The notes under the pieces are model-generated. The model was given only the letters and a program-made list of their open reading frames with translations. It searched no databases and was not told the DNA's origin. From NCBI GenBank assembly GCA_003229915.1, contig QIGA01000023.1:1-9821 (forward strand): 9,821 nucleotides of DNA. Direction: 5' to 3'. A program made the position numbers and the translations under genes. Shown piece by piece: positions 1 to 6,512 of the stretch (the first letter of the stretch is position 1; each line of letters starts with the position of its first letter). The stretch comes from Chloroflexota bacterium (GTDB taxonomy: Bacteria; Chloroflexota; Dehalococcoidia; SZUA-161).

Positions 1-36
1 ATCTCAGTCTAAGGGTGGTGGGAGCGCGGGGTGTAG

Positions 37-56
37 GGGCGTTCCATGGAACGCCC
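37..56. repeat. 20-bp perfect palindrome (GTAGGGGC-type repeat)
   Basis: The sequence GGGCGTTCCATGGAACGCCC is its own reverse complement. It is preceded by GTAG and followed by TAAC. It has the same 20-bp length and GGGC...GCCC ends as the palindromes at 8318-8337 and 9324-9343, but a different core. It lies in non-coding DNA. It probably belongs to a dispersed palindromic repeat family; its function is unknown. Confidence 0.75.
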
Positions 57-68
57 TAACGCCCGTGA

Positions 69-92
69 GATTGCTTCGCTGCGCTCGCAATT
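69..92. repeat. Short intergenic repeat GATTGCTTCGCT..., copy 1
   Basis: A 24-nt element with terminal ATTGC/GCAAT inverted arms. A diverged copy lies at 206-229 (GATTGCTTCGCTTTGCTCGC). Such elements usually mark non-coding spacer DNA. No function is inferred. Confidence 0.5.
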
Positions 93-106
93 ACACCCAA
101 AACTCT

Positions 107-152
107 GATTTTTAAAGCCAATAGCTATTTCGGGTCCGTACCCAGAAATAGC
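107..152. repeat. GCCAAT-GCTATTTCGGG repeat with hairpin, copy 1
   Basis: 107-134 matches 375-402 at 26 of 28 positions. A shorter related piece occurs at 7288-7303. In this copy GCTATTTC-GGG (124-134) can pair with CCC-A-GAAATAGC (141-152) across a 6-nt loop with a single bulged A, giving an 11-bp stem. There is no downstream T-run, so it is not a classical terminator. Confidence 0.6.
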
Positions 153-205
153 GATCATAACGCAAGTCAGTTGCTGCATCTCAATCTTGAGTGTATTTAT
201 GATGG

Positions 206-229
206 GATTGCTTCGCTTTGCTCGCAGTC
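206..229. repeat. Short intergenic repeat GATTGCTTCGCT..., copy 2
   Basis: Diverged second copy of the element at 69-92, in the same orientation and still in the non-coding left end of the window. Confidence 0.45.
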
Positions 230-288
230 TATCATGACGATTGAAATCGTCGCCACTGAGGATGAAAATGGTAGCTCAACCGAAACTC

Positions 289-328
289 AGTGGGTAGGGT
301 TGGCCGACGTCGGCCAACCCTACCCACT
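289..328. repeat. 40-bp perfect palindrome
   Basis: The left arm 289-308 (AGTGGGTAGGGTTGGCCGAC) is exactly complementary to the right arm 309-328, with no spacer and no mismatch. As DNA it could extrude a cruciform; as RNA it would form a 20-bp hairpin (minus a few loop bases). It contains the outer GTAGGG / CCCTAC arms seen in the other palindromes of the window, with a different inner core. No T-tract follows, so termination is not supported. Confidence 0.85.
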
Positions 329-374
329 CAATACTGCCAACCTGTATTTTCTGAACAATGATACCTAACCCCCC

Positions 375-402
375 GATTTTTGAAGCCAATCGCTATTTCG
401 GG
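375..402. repeat. GCCAAT-GCTATTTCGGG repeat, copy 2
   Basis: 28-nt direct copy of 107-134 with two differences. It lacks the downstream complementary arm found in copy 1. It lies about 135 bp upstream of the epimerase start. Confidence 0.6.
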
Positions 403-537
403 GATAAGGTAAGGTGTAAAATGGCGCAGACAGGTTTTTGGGTCATGGGAAGCGGGCGATTAGATAGAGTGTGGGGTTGTATTGGTTGGCTCCCCATGAT
501 AAGCTACGAGCCACCGCACCGAGGGAGATGGTAGGGA

Positions 538-1545
538 TTGAGGACGCTGATTACCGGGGGCACCGGATTCTTGGGGAGCCACCTTGTGGAATGCCTGCTG
601 GCGCAGGGACATGAGGTGCGGGCTCTGGCTCGCAGGACATCCGATGTCAGGCACCTGGAGACCACAGGGGTCGAGATCGTTGTTGGCGACGTTGAGGATT
701 ATGAAAGCCTGGGCCCTGCGGTCAAAGGTGCTGACGTAGTATTTCACGCTGCGGCCAGGGTCACGCCCGGCTGGGGGACGTGGCGGCAGTTCGAGGACTC
801 GATCGCCAAGGGCACCGAGAATATGCTTAAGGCCAGCGTCGAGGCTGGAGTGCCCCGTTTTCTCCACGTCAGCACCGGCGGGGTCCAGGGCAAAGCCTGC
901 GAGGGCGATACCTCTGCCTGCGAGTCCGACCCCCGCCGGGTAGGCTTCGGGACTGATACTTATTATGACTACGCCAAGCTGCAGGCTGAGAATAGGGCCT
1001 TCGAGTACCACAGTCAGGGCAAAATTCAGGTCTCGGTGATTAGAATTGCGGCGGTCTATGGGACCAGGGATAGGTTGTTAGCCGACAGGGTTTATCGCCA
1101 TATGTCGCCTCCCATCATAGTGTGGCCGGGAGAGTCTAATCCCAAGTACAGCATTGTCTACGCCTCTGATGCTGTCGATTGCGCCGTACTGGTGGCCACT
1201 AGCGACCGGGCTGTAGGACAGGTGTATAACGTGGCTCCCCTTGAGGAGATTCGATTCCGGGACTTTGCGCAGGCCATGATAAAGGCTATGGGCGGGCCGA
1301 GGCTGCAGTTCGCGATTCCCTATGCTACGGCCTACGCTTGGTGCGCGCTCATGGAAGGGTGGTCGAGGCTGCGGCGTGTCAAGGAGATGCCCTATCTGAC
1401 TCGCTCAGGCCTTCGGTTCCTCAACAAGGGGATGTATCTCGATGGCTCCAAAGTAAGGGAGGAGTTGGGGTGGGAGCCCAAGGTTTCCCTGGAGGAGGGA
1501 ACCAGGACCTACGTCGAATGGCGGCGATCGCAGAAAAGGAAATAA
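538..1545 (+). CDS. NAD(P)-dependent epimerase/dehydratase, extended SDR
   Basis: This 335-residue protein belongs to the extended short-chain dehydrogenase/reductase family (nucleotide-sugar epimerases, 3-beta-hydroxysteroid dehydrogenases). Its N-terminus has the Rossmann dinucleotide motif GGTGFLG (residues 7-13). A DV pair at 51-52 follows the third beta strand, where the cofactor adenine is usually held. HVSTGG (110-115) supplies the catalytic Ser/Thr, and Y143-x3-K147 is the catalytic pair. The length is normal for the family. The start is a TTG at 538. The nearest ATG (528) is out of frame, and GAGGGAG at 521-527 gives a reasonable ribosome site. The gene stands alone between a repeat-rich spacer and a convergent regulator. 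The substrate cannot be told; the C-terminal half resembles 3-beta-HSD/sterol-type members more than sugar epimerases, but weakly. Confidence 0.93.
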   Translation: MRTLITGGTGFLGSHLVECLLAQGHEVRALARRTSDVRHLETTGVEIVVGDVEDYESLGPAVKGADVVFHAAARVTPGWGTWRQFEDSIAKGTENMLKASVEAGVPRFLHVSTGGVQGKACEGDTSACESDPRRVGFGTDTYYDYAKLQAENRAFEYHSQGKIQVSVIRIAAVYGTRDRLLADRVYRHMSPPIIVWPGESNPKYSIVYASDAVDCAVLVATSDRAVGQVYNVAPLEEIRFRDFAQAMIKAMGGPRLQFAIPYATAYAWCALMEGWSRLRRVKEMPYLTRSGLRFLNKGMYLDGSKVREELGWEPKVSLEEGTRTYVEWRRSQKRK

Positions 1546-1640
1546 TCGAGTTATCGCGTTCGACTGACCAGGGATTGAGCCCTCTTCTCGGTATTCGGTG
1601 CTCTCAGGATTACCTTGGTGGCCTGATGACTAGTGGCGAA

Positions 1641-1895
1641 TCAGCTTGCTTGTTCTCGCCTGGCGAGGCGATACTTGGGTTGCTCCAAGATTAACGCAGC
1701 AACGTCCTCTGCCTTGAACCTTCGATGGCCGCCAAGGCCAATGCGGTATTCCTTTACCAATCCCTTCTTACTCCATCGTCTCAGGGTGTTGCTATGCACG
1801 TTGAGCAGTTGGCATGCCTCGCGCATGGTAAGCATGGGACTCGGTGCCTTGTCTTTATCTGCTTCCCGTTTGCTCTTTCGAGTTGTGTTCGTCAT
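1641..1895 (-). CDS. Small MerR/excisionase-type helix-turn-helix protein
   Basis: 84 residues. After a basic, hydrophilic N-terminus comes a typical winged-helix DNA-binding unit (about residues 21-70). Its landmarks are MLTMREACQLLNV (first helix), SNTLRRWSKKGL (recognition helix) and GGHRRF (wing), followed by the A/E-D-V helix. Proteins of this size occur as phage/plasmid excisionase-like factors or stand-alone regulators. It is convergent with the epimerase gene and has a long upstream gap of its own. GGAGGA abuts the ATG at 1893-1895, which is too close for a normal ribosome site, so AAAGAG further upstream or an internal Met (residue 21 or 24) may be used. No integrase is nearby, so a regulator is as likely as an excisionase. 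Confidence 0.8.
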   Translation of the reverse strand: MTNTTRKSKREADKDKAPSPMLTMREACQLLNVHSNTLRRWSKKGLVKEYRIGLGGHRRFKAEDVAALILEQPKYRLARREQAS

Positions 1896-2541
1896 TCCTC
1901 CACCACTCTTTCAGCCCCTCAGTAGCTGGGCCTGGGATTCAATTACATGATATCCCATATTTACCATTATGTCTACAAAAGCTATTCTAGGGCACTTGAC
2001 GACCCTTGTATGTGACTTTTATCGCATCCGTGATGTGACACAGCGTACATAAACGGATTTCGTCATGCTGCTCTCATTGGGCAGCGCCTCTGGTGAGGCT
2101 ACGACACAATTCTCGACAGCAATAATCCTTTCACGATTTGTGCTATCGACATTGGTTAGGCGTAGCGGCTGGCTCCCCACTTCGTAGCGCCGTGACTCCT
2201 GTCACGACGAAGAATCCGTTGCCACAGGAGTGGCAACGCTACGCTTGCCGATCGTGCTTCGGATTCGGTGCTTGATTACTGTTCCTGCGTGACTATTTAG
2301 CGCGTTCTCTGTGCTCCAATGCATCAGATGAGAGGAAAACTTGCTCGAAGGAGCTTCGATAGCCATATTTAACTTCTCAAGTCTGGCTCGCTTCTCCCTC
2401 TCACTCAACAACTGGTGTATAATGAGAGTGACCAGTGAAACTGCAATGGAGACAAATACCCCGCGCTTAAAAGCCTGCTCTCGCAGTGCTATGTATCATA
2501 GAAGTTTCATACCGCTAGTGTGATGAAAGAGGTGGGCGTAT
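1896..2541. other. Long non-coding gap
   Basis: No convincing gene is seen here. The gap holds the 53-bp twin-hairpin repeat at 2191-2243 and a small perfect stem TCGAAG-gag-CTTCGA near 2345-2359. Its left part must hold the promoter of the minus-strand HTH gene, but I cannot place -35/-10 boxes with confidence. The isolated TATAAT at 2418-2423 has no credible -35 box at the right distance. Confidence 0.5.
2191..2243 (+). repeat. 53-bp twin-hairpin repeat, copy 1
   Basis: The element has two adjacent stems. The first is CGTGAC-tcct-GTCACG (6 bp) and the second is GTTGCCAC-agga-GTGGCAAC (8 bp); CGCTACG closes the element. A copy with only two base changes lies at 6443-6495, and an inverted, degraded copy covers 8222-8257. 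It is dispersed, non-coding or at a gene edge, and of unknown function. Confidence 0.85.
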
Positions 2542-2757
2542 ATGGACCAGGTAGAGAAGGGCAAGTTGAGGGTGCTATTGGACTACTGGATCGAGCACAA
2601 CAAGGAGCATGGCGAGGAATTCAGGGAGTGGGCGGAGAAGGCCAGAGGCTTGGGGGAAACCGCGGTTCACGACGAATTGATGGAGGCGTACCGGGAGATC
2701 GGCAAAGTCAATTCGCTATTGCTCAAGGCCCTGGATAGGTTGAAAGAAGGAGAGTAG
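2542..2757 (+). CDS. Small helical protein, unnamed family
   Basis: 71 residues, almost entirely charged and alpha-helical, without Cys or a membrane segment. The pattern is two long amphipathic helices: about residues 6-33 (LRVLLDYWIEHNKEHGEEFR...) and about 40-68 (VHDELMEAYREIGKVNSLLL...). They probably form a helical hairpin that may dimerise. His residues at the start of the first helix (EHNKEH) might bind metal, but nothing proves it. AGAGGTGG lies about 6 nt before the ATG. The gene runs in the same direction as the ferredoxin, 33 bp upstream of that gene's earliest possible start, so they may be co-transcribed. I do not recognise a named family. Confidence 0.78.
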   Translation: MDQVEKGKLRVLLDYWIEHNKEHGEEFREWAEKARGLGETAVHDELMEAYREIGKVNSLLLKALDRLKEGE

Positions 2758-2790
2758 GAGTTTATTCGGGGAGATCGTTGTTCGCCTGGT

Positions 2791-3129
2791 GTGAATGCGG
2801 GGCAGGTCCTGCCGCAGCGTCCGGCAACGCCGAAAGCAGGACTGAGAAGGGAGAATAGGAAGATAGCCTACAAGATCATTGTTGAGAAATGCGCTACTGT
2901 TCCCTGGCTGTGTGGAGACTGCAGACCGGAATGCCCGAACGGGGCTGTCAGCACAGCGCATGTCATTGATCCTGAAAGGTGCACTGAGTGTGTGGGCGCC
3001 CATGGATCGCCACGATGCGCTGAACTATGCTCGGCAGATGCCTGCGTGCCCGACCCACAGCATCGTGAGACCAAGGAGCAGTTGGTGGGCAAGTGGCGCA
3101 GGCTCCATCCTGGTGAGGAGCCTGTCTGA
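2791..3129 (+). CDS. YfhL-like 2x[4Fe-4S] ferredoxin, start uncertain
   Basis: This small electron carrier matches the YfhL-type ferredoxin pattern. The second cluster motif CTECVGAHGSPRCAELC is C-x2-C-x8-C-x3-C, and the tail CVPDPQH-ETKEQL-KWRRLHPG is typical. The first motif, CATVPWLCGDCRPECP, reads C-x6-C-x2-C-x3-CP instead of the usual C-x2-C-x2-C-x3-CP, a 4-residue insertion. Family members normally begin at (M)AYKI, which here falls at ATA (2863-2865), not ATG. The given start is the first in-frame GTG (2791); CTG at 2842 is another option. The 2791-2862 stretch contains a small hairpin (around 2795-2815) and does not look like ferredoxin sequence. True translation may therefore begin at 2842 or at ATA 2863, with AAGGGAG at 2847-2852 as ribosome site. 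Confidence 0.85.
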   Translation: MNAGQVLPQRPATPKAGLRRENRKIAYKIIVEKCATVPWLCGDCRPECPNGAVSTAHVIDPERCTECVGAHGSPRCAELCSADACVPDPQHRETKEQLVGKWRRLHPGEEPV

Positions 3130-3403
3130 GAATTATGGCAGGTTGGAGAATCCGCTCCCATCTGCCTTTTCCTCCCCGATGCCGCAATTCCCCATCCACG
3201 GTGGATGTTTTGCTGTGCGCGGAGTCACCTGCCTGCCGCAGTATTTCCTCAGCTATTAGCTCCTCCAGGGAAAGCAGCATGCTTTGAATCTGCACAAGCT
3301 CAGTCTTCAACTGCTCCTGTTCCTCAGACAGTCGCTGTAGCCTGCTGTAAGATCGGTCTGCCTTTAATATGCGCATGCTCCACGCCTCAGCTTGAGAACT
3401 CAT
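2963..3403 (-). CDS. Possible coiled-coil protein, overlaps ferredoxin
   Basis: The open frame encodes 146 residues. About residues 18-60 (LQRLSEEQEQLKTELVQIQS then MLLSLEELIAEEILRQAG) look like a genuine coiled coil with regular Leu/Ile spacing and GAG/CAG/CTG-rich codons. The C-terminal ~55 residues run antisense through the ferredoxin gene and look like chance translation. The ribosome site before the ATG is weak. Either a real small coiled-coil gene has lost its original end, or the whole frame is fortuitous. No family is recognised. Confidence 0.35.
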   Translation of the reverse strand: MSSQAEAWSMRILKADRSYSRLQRLSEEQEQLKTELVQIQSMLLSLEELIAEEILRQAGDSAHSKTSTVDGELRHRGGKGRWERILQPAIILRQAPHQDGACATCPPTAPWSHDAVGRARRHLPSIVQRIVAIHGRPHTQCTFQDQ

Positions 3404-3783
3404 TTTATAGCCTGGTGTTAGAACTAATAGTGCCCTGAAGACATCAACTATCTTGACTACACGCTAACATAGTTGTGCCTGCTCATCTATAGCTCCTTTG
3501 GGTATTCTTGGGGTGGAAATAGTACTACGGAGAAGGTGATAGCCCTGCGAATCGCTGAAAACGGGGTGCGCTGATAGAGCTTGACAAGGGCCGCTCGCCG
3601 ACTTAAAGTGTTCCTTATTCACTTGTTCTGACGGCGCTGACTGCGCGTGGCTCTTGATATCTGAGTCAGCATATGTATGGGTCCCGGGAAGGTACAGCAC
3701 CCACACTGCTTCAAAATAGTGCTTCCTGTACGATTGTTCGGTGTCGAGAACCAGGGCTGCTGCACGTCGAAGGGGGTTGCCTG
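3404..3783. other. Upstream region of the SRPBCC/NIPSNAP cluster
   Basis: No convincing gene is seen here. The notable structure is an exact 7-bp inverted repeat, GCTGACT (3636-3642) and AGTCAGC (3664-3670), 21 nt apart. Its right side overlaps a weak promoter-like pair, TTGATA at 3654-3659 and TATGGG at 3676-3681 (16-nt spacer). The cluster promoter probably lies here. Confidence 0.4.
3636..3681 (+). promoter_or_regulatory. Weak promoter candidate with inverted repeat
   Basis: A TTGATA / TATGGG pair with a 16-nt spacer lies about 100 bp before the GTG start of the SRPBCC gene. The 7-bp inverted repeat GCTGACT/AGTCAGC brackets the -35-like box, as an operator would. Both boxes are imperfect, so this is only a candidate. 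Confidence 0.25.
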
Positions 3784-4260
3784 GTGAGAAGCGTGGAGCT
3801 ATCCATCACGATCAAAGCGCCGATGGACGTGGTGCTCAGGGAAATCTCGGAATACACCCACCCTCCCAAACTCCACAAGAACCGCATAAAGTCTGTTCAG
3901 GTTCTGGAGGACGAGAACAACGTCAGCATCGCTCTGTGGCGCTTGAAAGTGCTGGGGTTTACGCGAGAAGCGAAGCAAAGGCAGACTATTGTTCCTCCTG
4001 ACAGGATGACGAACGAGACTATCGGCGGATTCGCCAGAGGCACGCTGGAGAGCACCTTTCTCTATGGAACGAACGGGGGCACCAAAATCGTGGACAGGGT
4101 GGACGTAAGGATTCCGGGTTGGGGCAAGCTGCTTGAGTGGCCGGTGGCGTGGTACACCAAGCGGCTGACCTGGGGGATACTGATGGATCACAAGAGGGAT
4201 CTTGAGTCGAGATATGGCAGACCAGGGGGCGAGGCGGGTAACGAAGGCAAAGAGGAATAG
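3784..4260 (+). CDS. SRPBCC-family (START/polyketide-cyclase-like) protein
   Basis: 158 residues of the SRPBCC helix-grip fold, which encloses a hydrophobic ligand cavity. Visible landmarks are the opening strand VELSITIKAPMDVV, the short helices with SEYTHPPKLHKNRIKSVQVL, alternating beta strands in the middle (VSIALWRLKVLG, GTLESTFLYG, GTKIVDRVDVRIPG), and a long C-terminal helix ending in MDHKRDLESRYG. The frame is open further upstream, but that stretch has no family features. I chose GTG 3784 because GAAGGGGG lies about 7 nt before it; GTG 3793 is also possible. The next gene begins 5 bp after this stop, so they are co-translated. In a cluster with two NIPSNAP-like proteins, a role in binding or turning over a hydrophobic or aromatic compound is plausible but unproven. 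Confidence 0.8.
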   Translation: MRSVELSITIKAPMDVVLREISEYTHPPKLHKNRIKSVQVLEDENNVSIALWRLKVLGFTREAKQRQTIVPPDRMTNETIGGFARGTLESTFLYGTNGGTKIVDRVDVRIPGWGKLLEWPVAWYTKRLTWGILMDHKRDLESRYGRPGGEAGNEGKEE

Positions 4261-4265
4261 CGATC

Positions 4266-4940
4266 ATGCTCTACCTGCATGAAAACACTTACCCATTCAC
4301 GGGCGTGATGGATGAGTACGTGGAAGTCATGGAAACAGATTTGATTCCCGGCTTGAACCGTCACATGACGGTGATGGGCGTTTTCAGGGTCGCCTTCCGC
4401 CATCGCGAGACCTTCTTCTTGTCTGAGCTGCCCCATGGTGTGGATACCCTCGAAGGTTTGGCCAATTTCGTGATGCATGAGCGCGATGGACTGTCATGGC
4501 ACCGCGAAGGGTTCAGATACCGGGACGAGTGGTTTGACAGCCTGCTCGAGGGTCTTCCCTTCTCACCAACAGCGGCGATGATCAAAGAGCGGCAGAAGCA
4601 GGGTGATTTCACCGGCAACACGCTGTATTATCGCTTGGTTTACAGTGTTTTGCCTGGAAAGACGGACGAGTTCCTCGAAGCCTTTGAAGGGGAACTGATG
4701 CCCCTGATGGAAAGCCGGGGGATGAAGTTGGCGGGTTGCTATCGCTGGTTTGGCGCATGTGGGGAGTCCGGTGAGATAGTAAGCTTCTGGTCGCTGAAGA
4801 ATTGGGCTCACTGGGGCCAGATACGTGAGGCACAGCTCAGGGAACAGGAATTCCAGCGGTGGATGGATAAGGTGTCGAGCTTGTGCGCGGAGTGGAGCTA
4901 TAAGTTCTTGATCCCCGTACCCTATTCGATGCTTCACTAG
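4266..4940 (+). CDS. NIPSNAP-like tandem ferredoxin-fold protein 1
   Basis: 224 residues with two dimeric alpha/beta-barrel (NIPSNAP-type) modules. Module 1 (about 1-105) opens with MLYLHENTYPFTG and has the acidic segment VMETDLIPGL. Module 2 (about 115-224) repeats the pattern LYYRLVYSVLPGKTDEFLEA, then GELMPLMESRGMKLAGCYRW and SFWSLKNWAHW. NIPSNAP domains are widespread in bacteria, often near catabolic genes, with poorly defined functions. AGAGGA precedes the ATG, and the start lies 5 bp after the SRPBCC stop, so expression is coupled. It is a clear paralogue of the next gene. There is no signal peptide or membrane segment, so it is cytoplasmic. An enzyme role is possible, but no catalytic residues are identified. 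Confidence 0.85.
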   Translation: MLYLHENTYPFTGVMDEYVEVMETDLIPGLNRHMTVMGVFRVAFRHRETFFLSELPHGVDTLEGLANFVMHERDGLSWHREGFRYRDEWFDSLLEGLPFSPTAAMIKERQKQGDFTGNTLYYRLVYSVLPGKTDEFLEAFEGELMPLMESRGMKLAGCYRWFGACGESGEIVSFWSLKNWAHWGQIREAQLREQEFQRWMDKVSSLCAEWSYKFLIPVPYSMLH

Positions 4941-4993
4941 GTGCTGGAGCAAAGCAACAGCAGGGGGCATGTTAGCCAGTTGGAGGATGCGCA

Positions 4994-5737
4994 ATGCTTT
5001 ACCTTTACGAGAACATAACGATTGTCTCCAGGTTTCAGGAGGAGTACTGGAAGGTAATGGGCACTGACTATGTGCCTGATGTGGAGCAGAAGGGGTTGCG
5101 CCTTGTTGGGATGTTCATGGTGGGTATCCACTATAACGAGAATCTGGCTCTCTGGGAGGTGGATGATTGGGACTCCTTTGATCGGCTACAAGAGTTTCAC
5201 GATAATGACCCACTGGCGAAGGTCTGGGAGCGAGAGGCTGTCGATTATCGAACTGACTGGGTTGGCAAGGTATTGGAGCCTGCGCCATTCTCGCCTACTC
5301 TGGCTCGGATCAAGGAGGGGGATTACAAATACACGATATATCTGCACACCCTGGCGCGGGCTCTGCCGGGCAAGGTGGATGAGTACATAAACGCCATAGG
5401 AACGGAGCTGGTGCCCATGGCACAAAAATGGGGCATGAAGCTGGTGGGATGTTACCATGCGGTGGCGGGGACGGCGAGCAGCGGTGAGGTGATTAACATC
5501 TGGACGGCAGGCAACATACATAGCGACTGGGTCAAGATTCGTGAGGCCTCCTTGAAGGACCCGTTGTATAAAGAATGGGAGGCCAAAGCCGGGCGATGGC
5601 GTCCCAAGGTGACCTACAGGTTTCTGTATGGTTTGGTTCCGTACTCACCCTTGCGCACTCCGTTTCTGACGGATCAGGCGGCGTCGGAAGAGGTGAGAAC
5701 GGTAGCTATGCCGGAGGTAGAGTGGGGAAAGGAATGA
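4994..5737 (+). CDS. NIPSNAP-like tandem ferredoxin-fold protein 2
   Basis: 247 residues and a diverged duplicate of the preceding gene. It opens with the same MLYL-x-EN signature. Module 1 (about 1-110) contains VMGTDYVPDVEQKGLRLVG and ALWEVDDWDSF. Module 2 (about 115-220) contains LHTLARALPGKVDEYINAIG, LVPMAQKWGMKLVGCYH and INIWTAGN. Both proteins end their second module with VTYRFL-G-VPYS or a close variant. This one has an extra hydrophilic C-terminal tail of roughly 25 residues. GGAGG lies 7 nt before the ATG. The two paralogues may form a heteromer, since the fold normally dimerises. Their conserved pairing beside an SRPBCC gene suggests a shared small-molecule pathway. Confidence 0.85.
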   Translation: MLYLYENITIVSRFQEEYWKVMGTDYVPDVEQKGLRLVGMFMVGIHYNENLALWEVDDWDSFDRLQEFHDNDPLAKVWEREAVDYRTDWVGKVLEPAPFSPTLARIKEGDYKYTIYLHTLARALPGKVDEYINAIGTELVPMAQKWGMKLVGCYHAVAGTASSGEVINIWTAGNIHSDWVKIREASLKDPLYKEWEAKAGRWRPKVTYRFLYGLVPYSPLRTPFLTDQAASEEVRTVAMPEVEWGKE

Positions 5738-5738
5738 C

Positions 5739-5760
5739 CTGCTGGTGAGCGCACCAGCAG
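5739..5760 (+). terminator. Intercistronic hairpin without T-run
   Basis: CTGCTGGTG-agcg-CACCAGCAG is a perfect 9-bp stem with a 4-nt loop, starting 2 nt after the NIPSNAP 2 stop and ending 30 nt before the next start. The following bases (CTAGATAACT) contain no T-tract. Attenuation, mRNA 3'-end protection or Rho-assisted termination are likelier than a classical intrinsic terminator. Confidence 0.5.
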
Positions 5761-5789
5761 CTAGATAACTGAATCAAGAGGAGAGAACC

Positions 5790-6362
5790 ATGGCTGAAGA
5801 GCTACCAGCGGAGATGAAGGATACGATCGATGAGTTTTATCTGGAGATGAGCCCGGAAATAAAGGACCTGCTCCACGGCTGGCTGTACAAGATCGTGGAC
5901 GCGGCCTACGCGGGGATCGCTGAGCTGCCCCAGGAGTACAGGGACAGGGTTTTGAAGAAGATGTCCAAAGCCTGTAGTGACCAAGCAAAGCTGGTTCTGG
6001 GATGTCAGCCGGGTATGGACTGGGAAGACTATAAGTGCCACATGGCGGAGCTGAAACCACCCTTCGGCCCGAGAAAGATCACTCAGGTTGGAGACATTGT
6101 TCACTGGACCTATGTTCCTCCCAAGGACAAGGAGGGAAAGCCGATATGCCAGTGCCCCCTCGCCATGTTCGGCTGGATGCAGGGCAGGCCTGAGCTGTGT
6201 GCCTGCTCAGCCAACAGTGTGAGGAGCTACATCGAGGAGTACACCGACATGAGGGTCGACTCTGTGGAGACGTTGGGCAGCCCCCAGGTAAATGGAGAGG
6301 ACGAATGCCGCTTCTTGGTGCATCTCAAGCCGTCGGCCTTCATTACAGCTCCCCAGGAATAG
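5790..6362 (+). CDS. Cys-rich protein with CxC-x14-CxC core, DUF6144/ATC-hydrolase-like
   Basis: 190 residues. An N-terminal helical half is followed by a Cys-rich C-terminal half. That half has C120-x-C122, C137-x-C139 (CQCPLA ... LCACS) and C173 in the closing EDECRFLVHL strand, and further Cys at 62, 72 and 83. H105 sits before a conserved PP (HWTYVPP). The layout, and the ending D/E-x-C-R-F/R-x-x-H-L, resemble proteins annotated DUF6144 or L-2-amino-thiazoline-4-carboxylate-hydrolase-like; this is from memory and no search was run. The cysteines suggest a metal or iron-sulfur site. AGAGGAGAG precedes the ATG. It is a paralogue of the next gene, which carries an extra domain. It is probably cytoplasmic, with no signal peptide. 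Confidence 0.8.
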   Translation: MAEELPAEMKDTIDEFYLEMSPEIKDLLHGWLYKIVDAAYAGIAELPQEYRDRVLKKMSKACSDQAKLVLGCQPGMDWEDYKCHMAELKPPFGPRKITQVGDIVHWTYVPPKDKEGKPICQCPLAMFGWMQGRPELCACSANSVRSYIEEYTDMRVDSVETLGSPQVNGEDECRFLVHLKPSAFITAPQE

Positions 6363-6442
6363 GAACTGCGAGATGTCTCGTGAGACATTATACGGGTCGC
6401 TTTGCCCGTAGCAATGCGATGGCAGGCAGCCGGGGGTGGCGT

Positions 6443-6495
6443 CGTGACTCCTGTCACGACGGAGAATCCGTTGCCACAGGAATGGCAACGCTACG
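6443..6495 (+). repeat. 53-bp twin-hairpin repeat, copy 2
   Basis: Identical to 2191-2243 except two bases. One of them shortens the second stem to GTTGCCA-caggaa-TGGCAAC. It sits directly before the ribosome site (GAGGAGGG, 6501-6508) of the ThiS-fusion gene, so it will be part of that gene's leader or of the intercistronic RNA. Confidence 0.85.
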
Positions 6496-6512
6496 GTCGA
6501 GAGGAGGGCAAA

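Noticed and set aside
171..368. 65-residue plus-strand ORF
   Set aside because: Half of it is the 40-bp palindrome and another part is a short intergenic repeat; no ribosome site and no protein-like pattern.
460..1011. 183-residue minus-strand ORF
   Set aside because: Antisense shadow of the epimerase gene, whose domains and motifs are clear on the plus strand.
2202..2411. 69-residue minus-strand ORF with TTG start
   Set aside because: Its C-terminal third is the 53-bp repeat, the start is TTG without a clear ribosome site, and no family is seen.
2418..2423. TATAAT as a -10 box
   Set aside because: The bases 17 nt upstream (TCCCTC) do not resemble a -35 box, and the next gene starts about 120 bp later with no other support.
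3464..3706. 80-residue minus-strand ORF upstream of the SRPBCC gene
   Set aside because: No ribosome site, low-complexity Ser/His/Pro composition, and no recognisable fold.
3673..3783. N-terminal extension of the SRPBCC gene from ATG 3673
   Set aside because: The SRPBCC fold begins at the strand after 3793, the extra 37 residues are not family-like, and GTG 3784 has the better ribosome site.
6402..6512. Earlier start of the ThiS-fusion gene
   Set aside because: The extension translates the 53-bp repeat; ATG 6513 directly follows GAGGAGGG.
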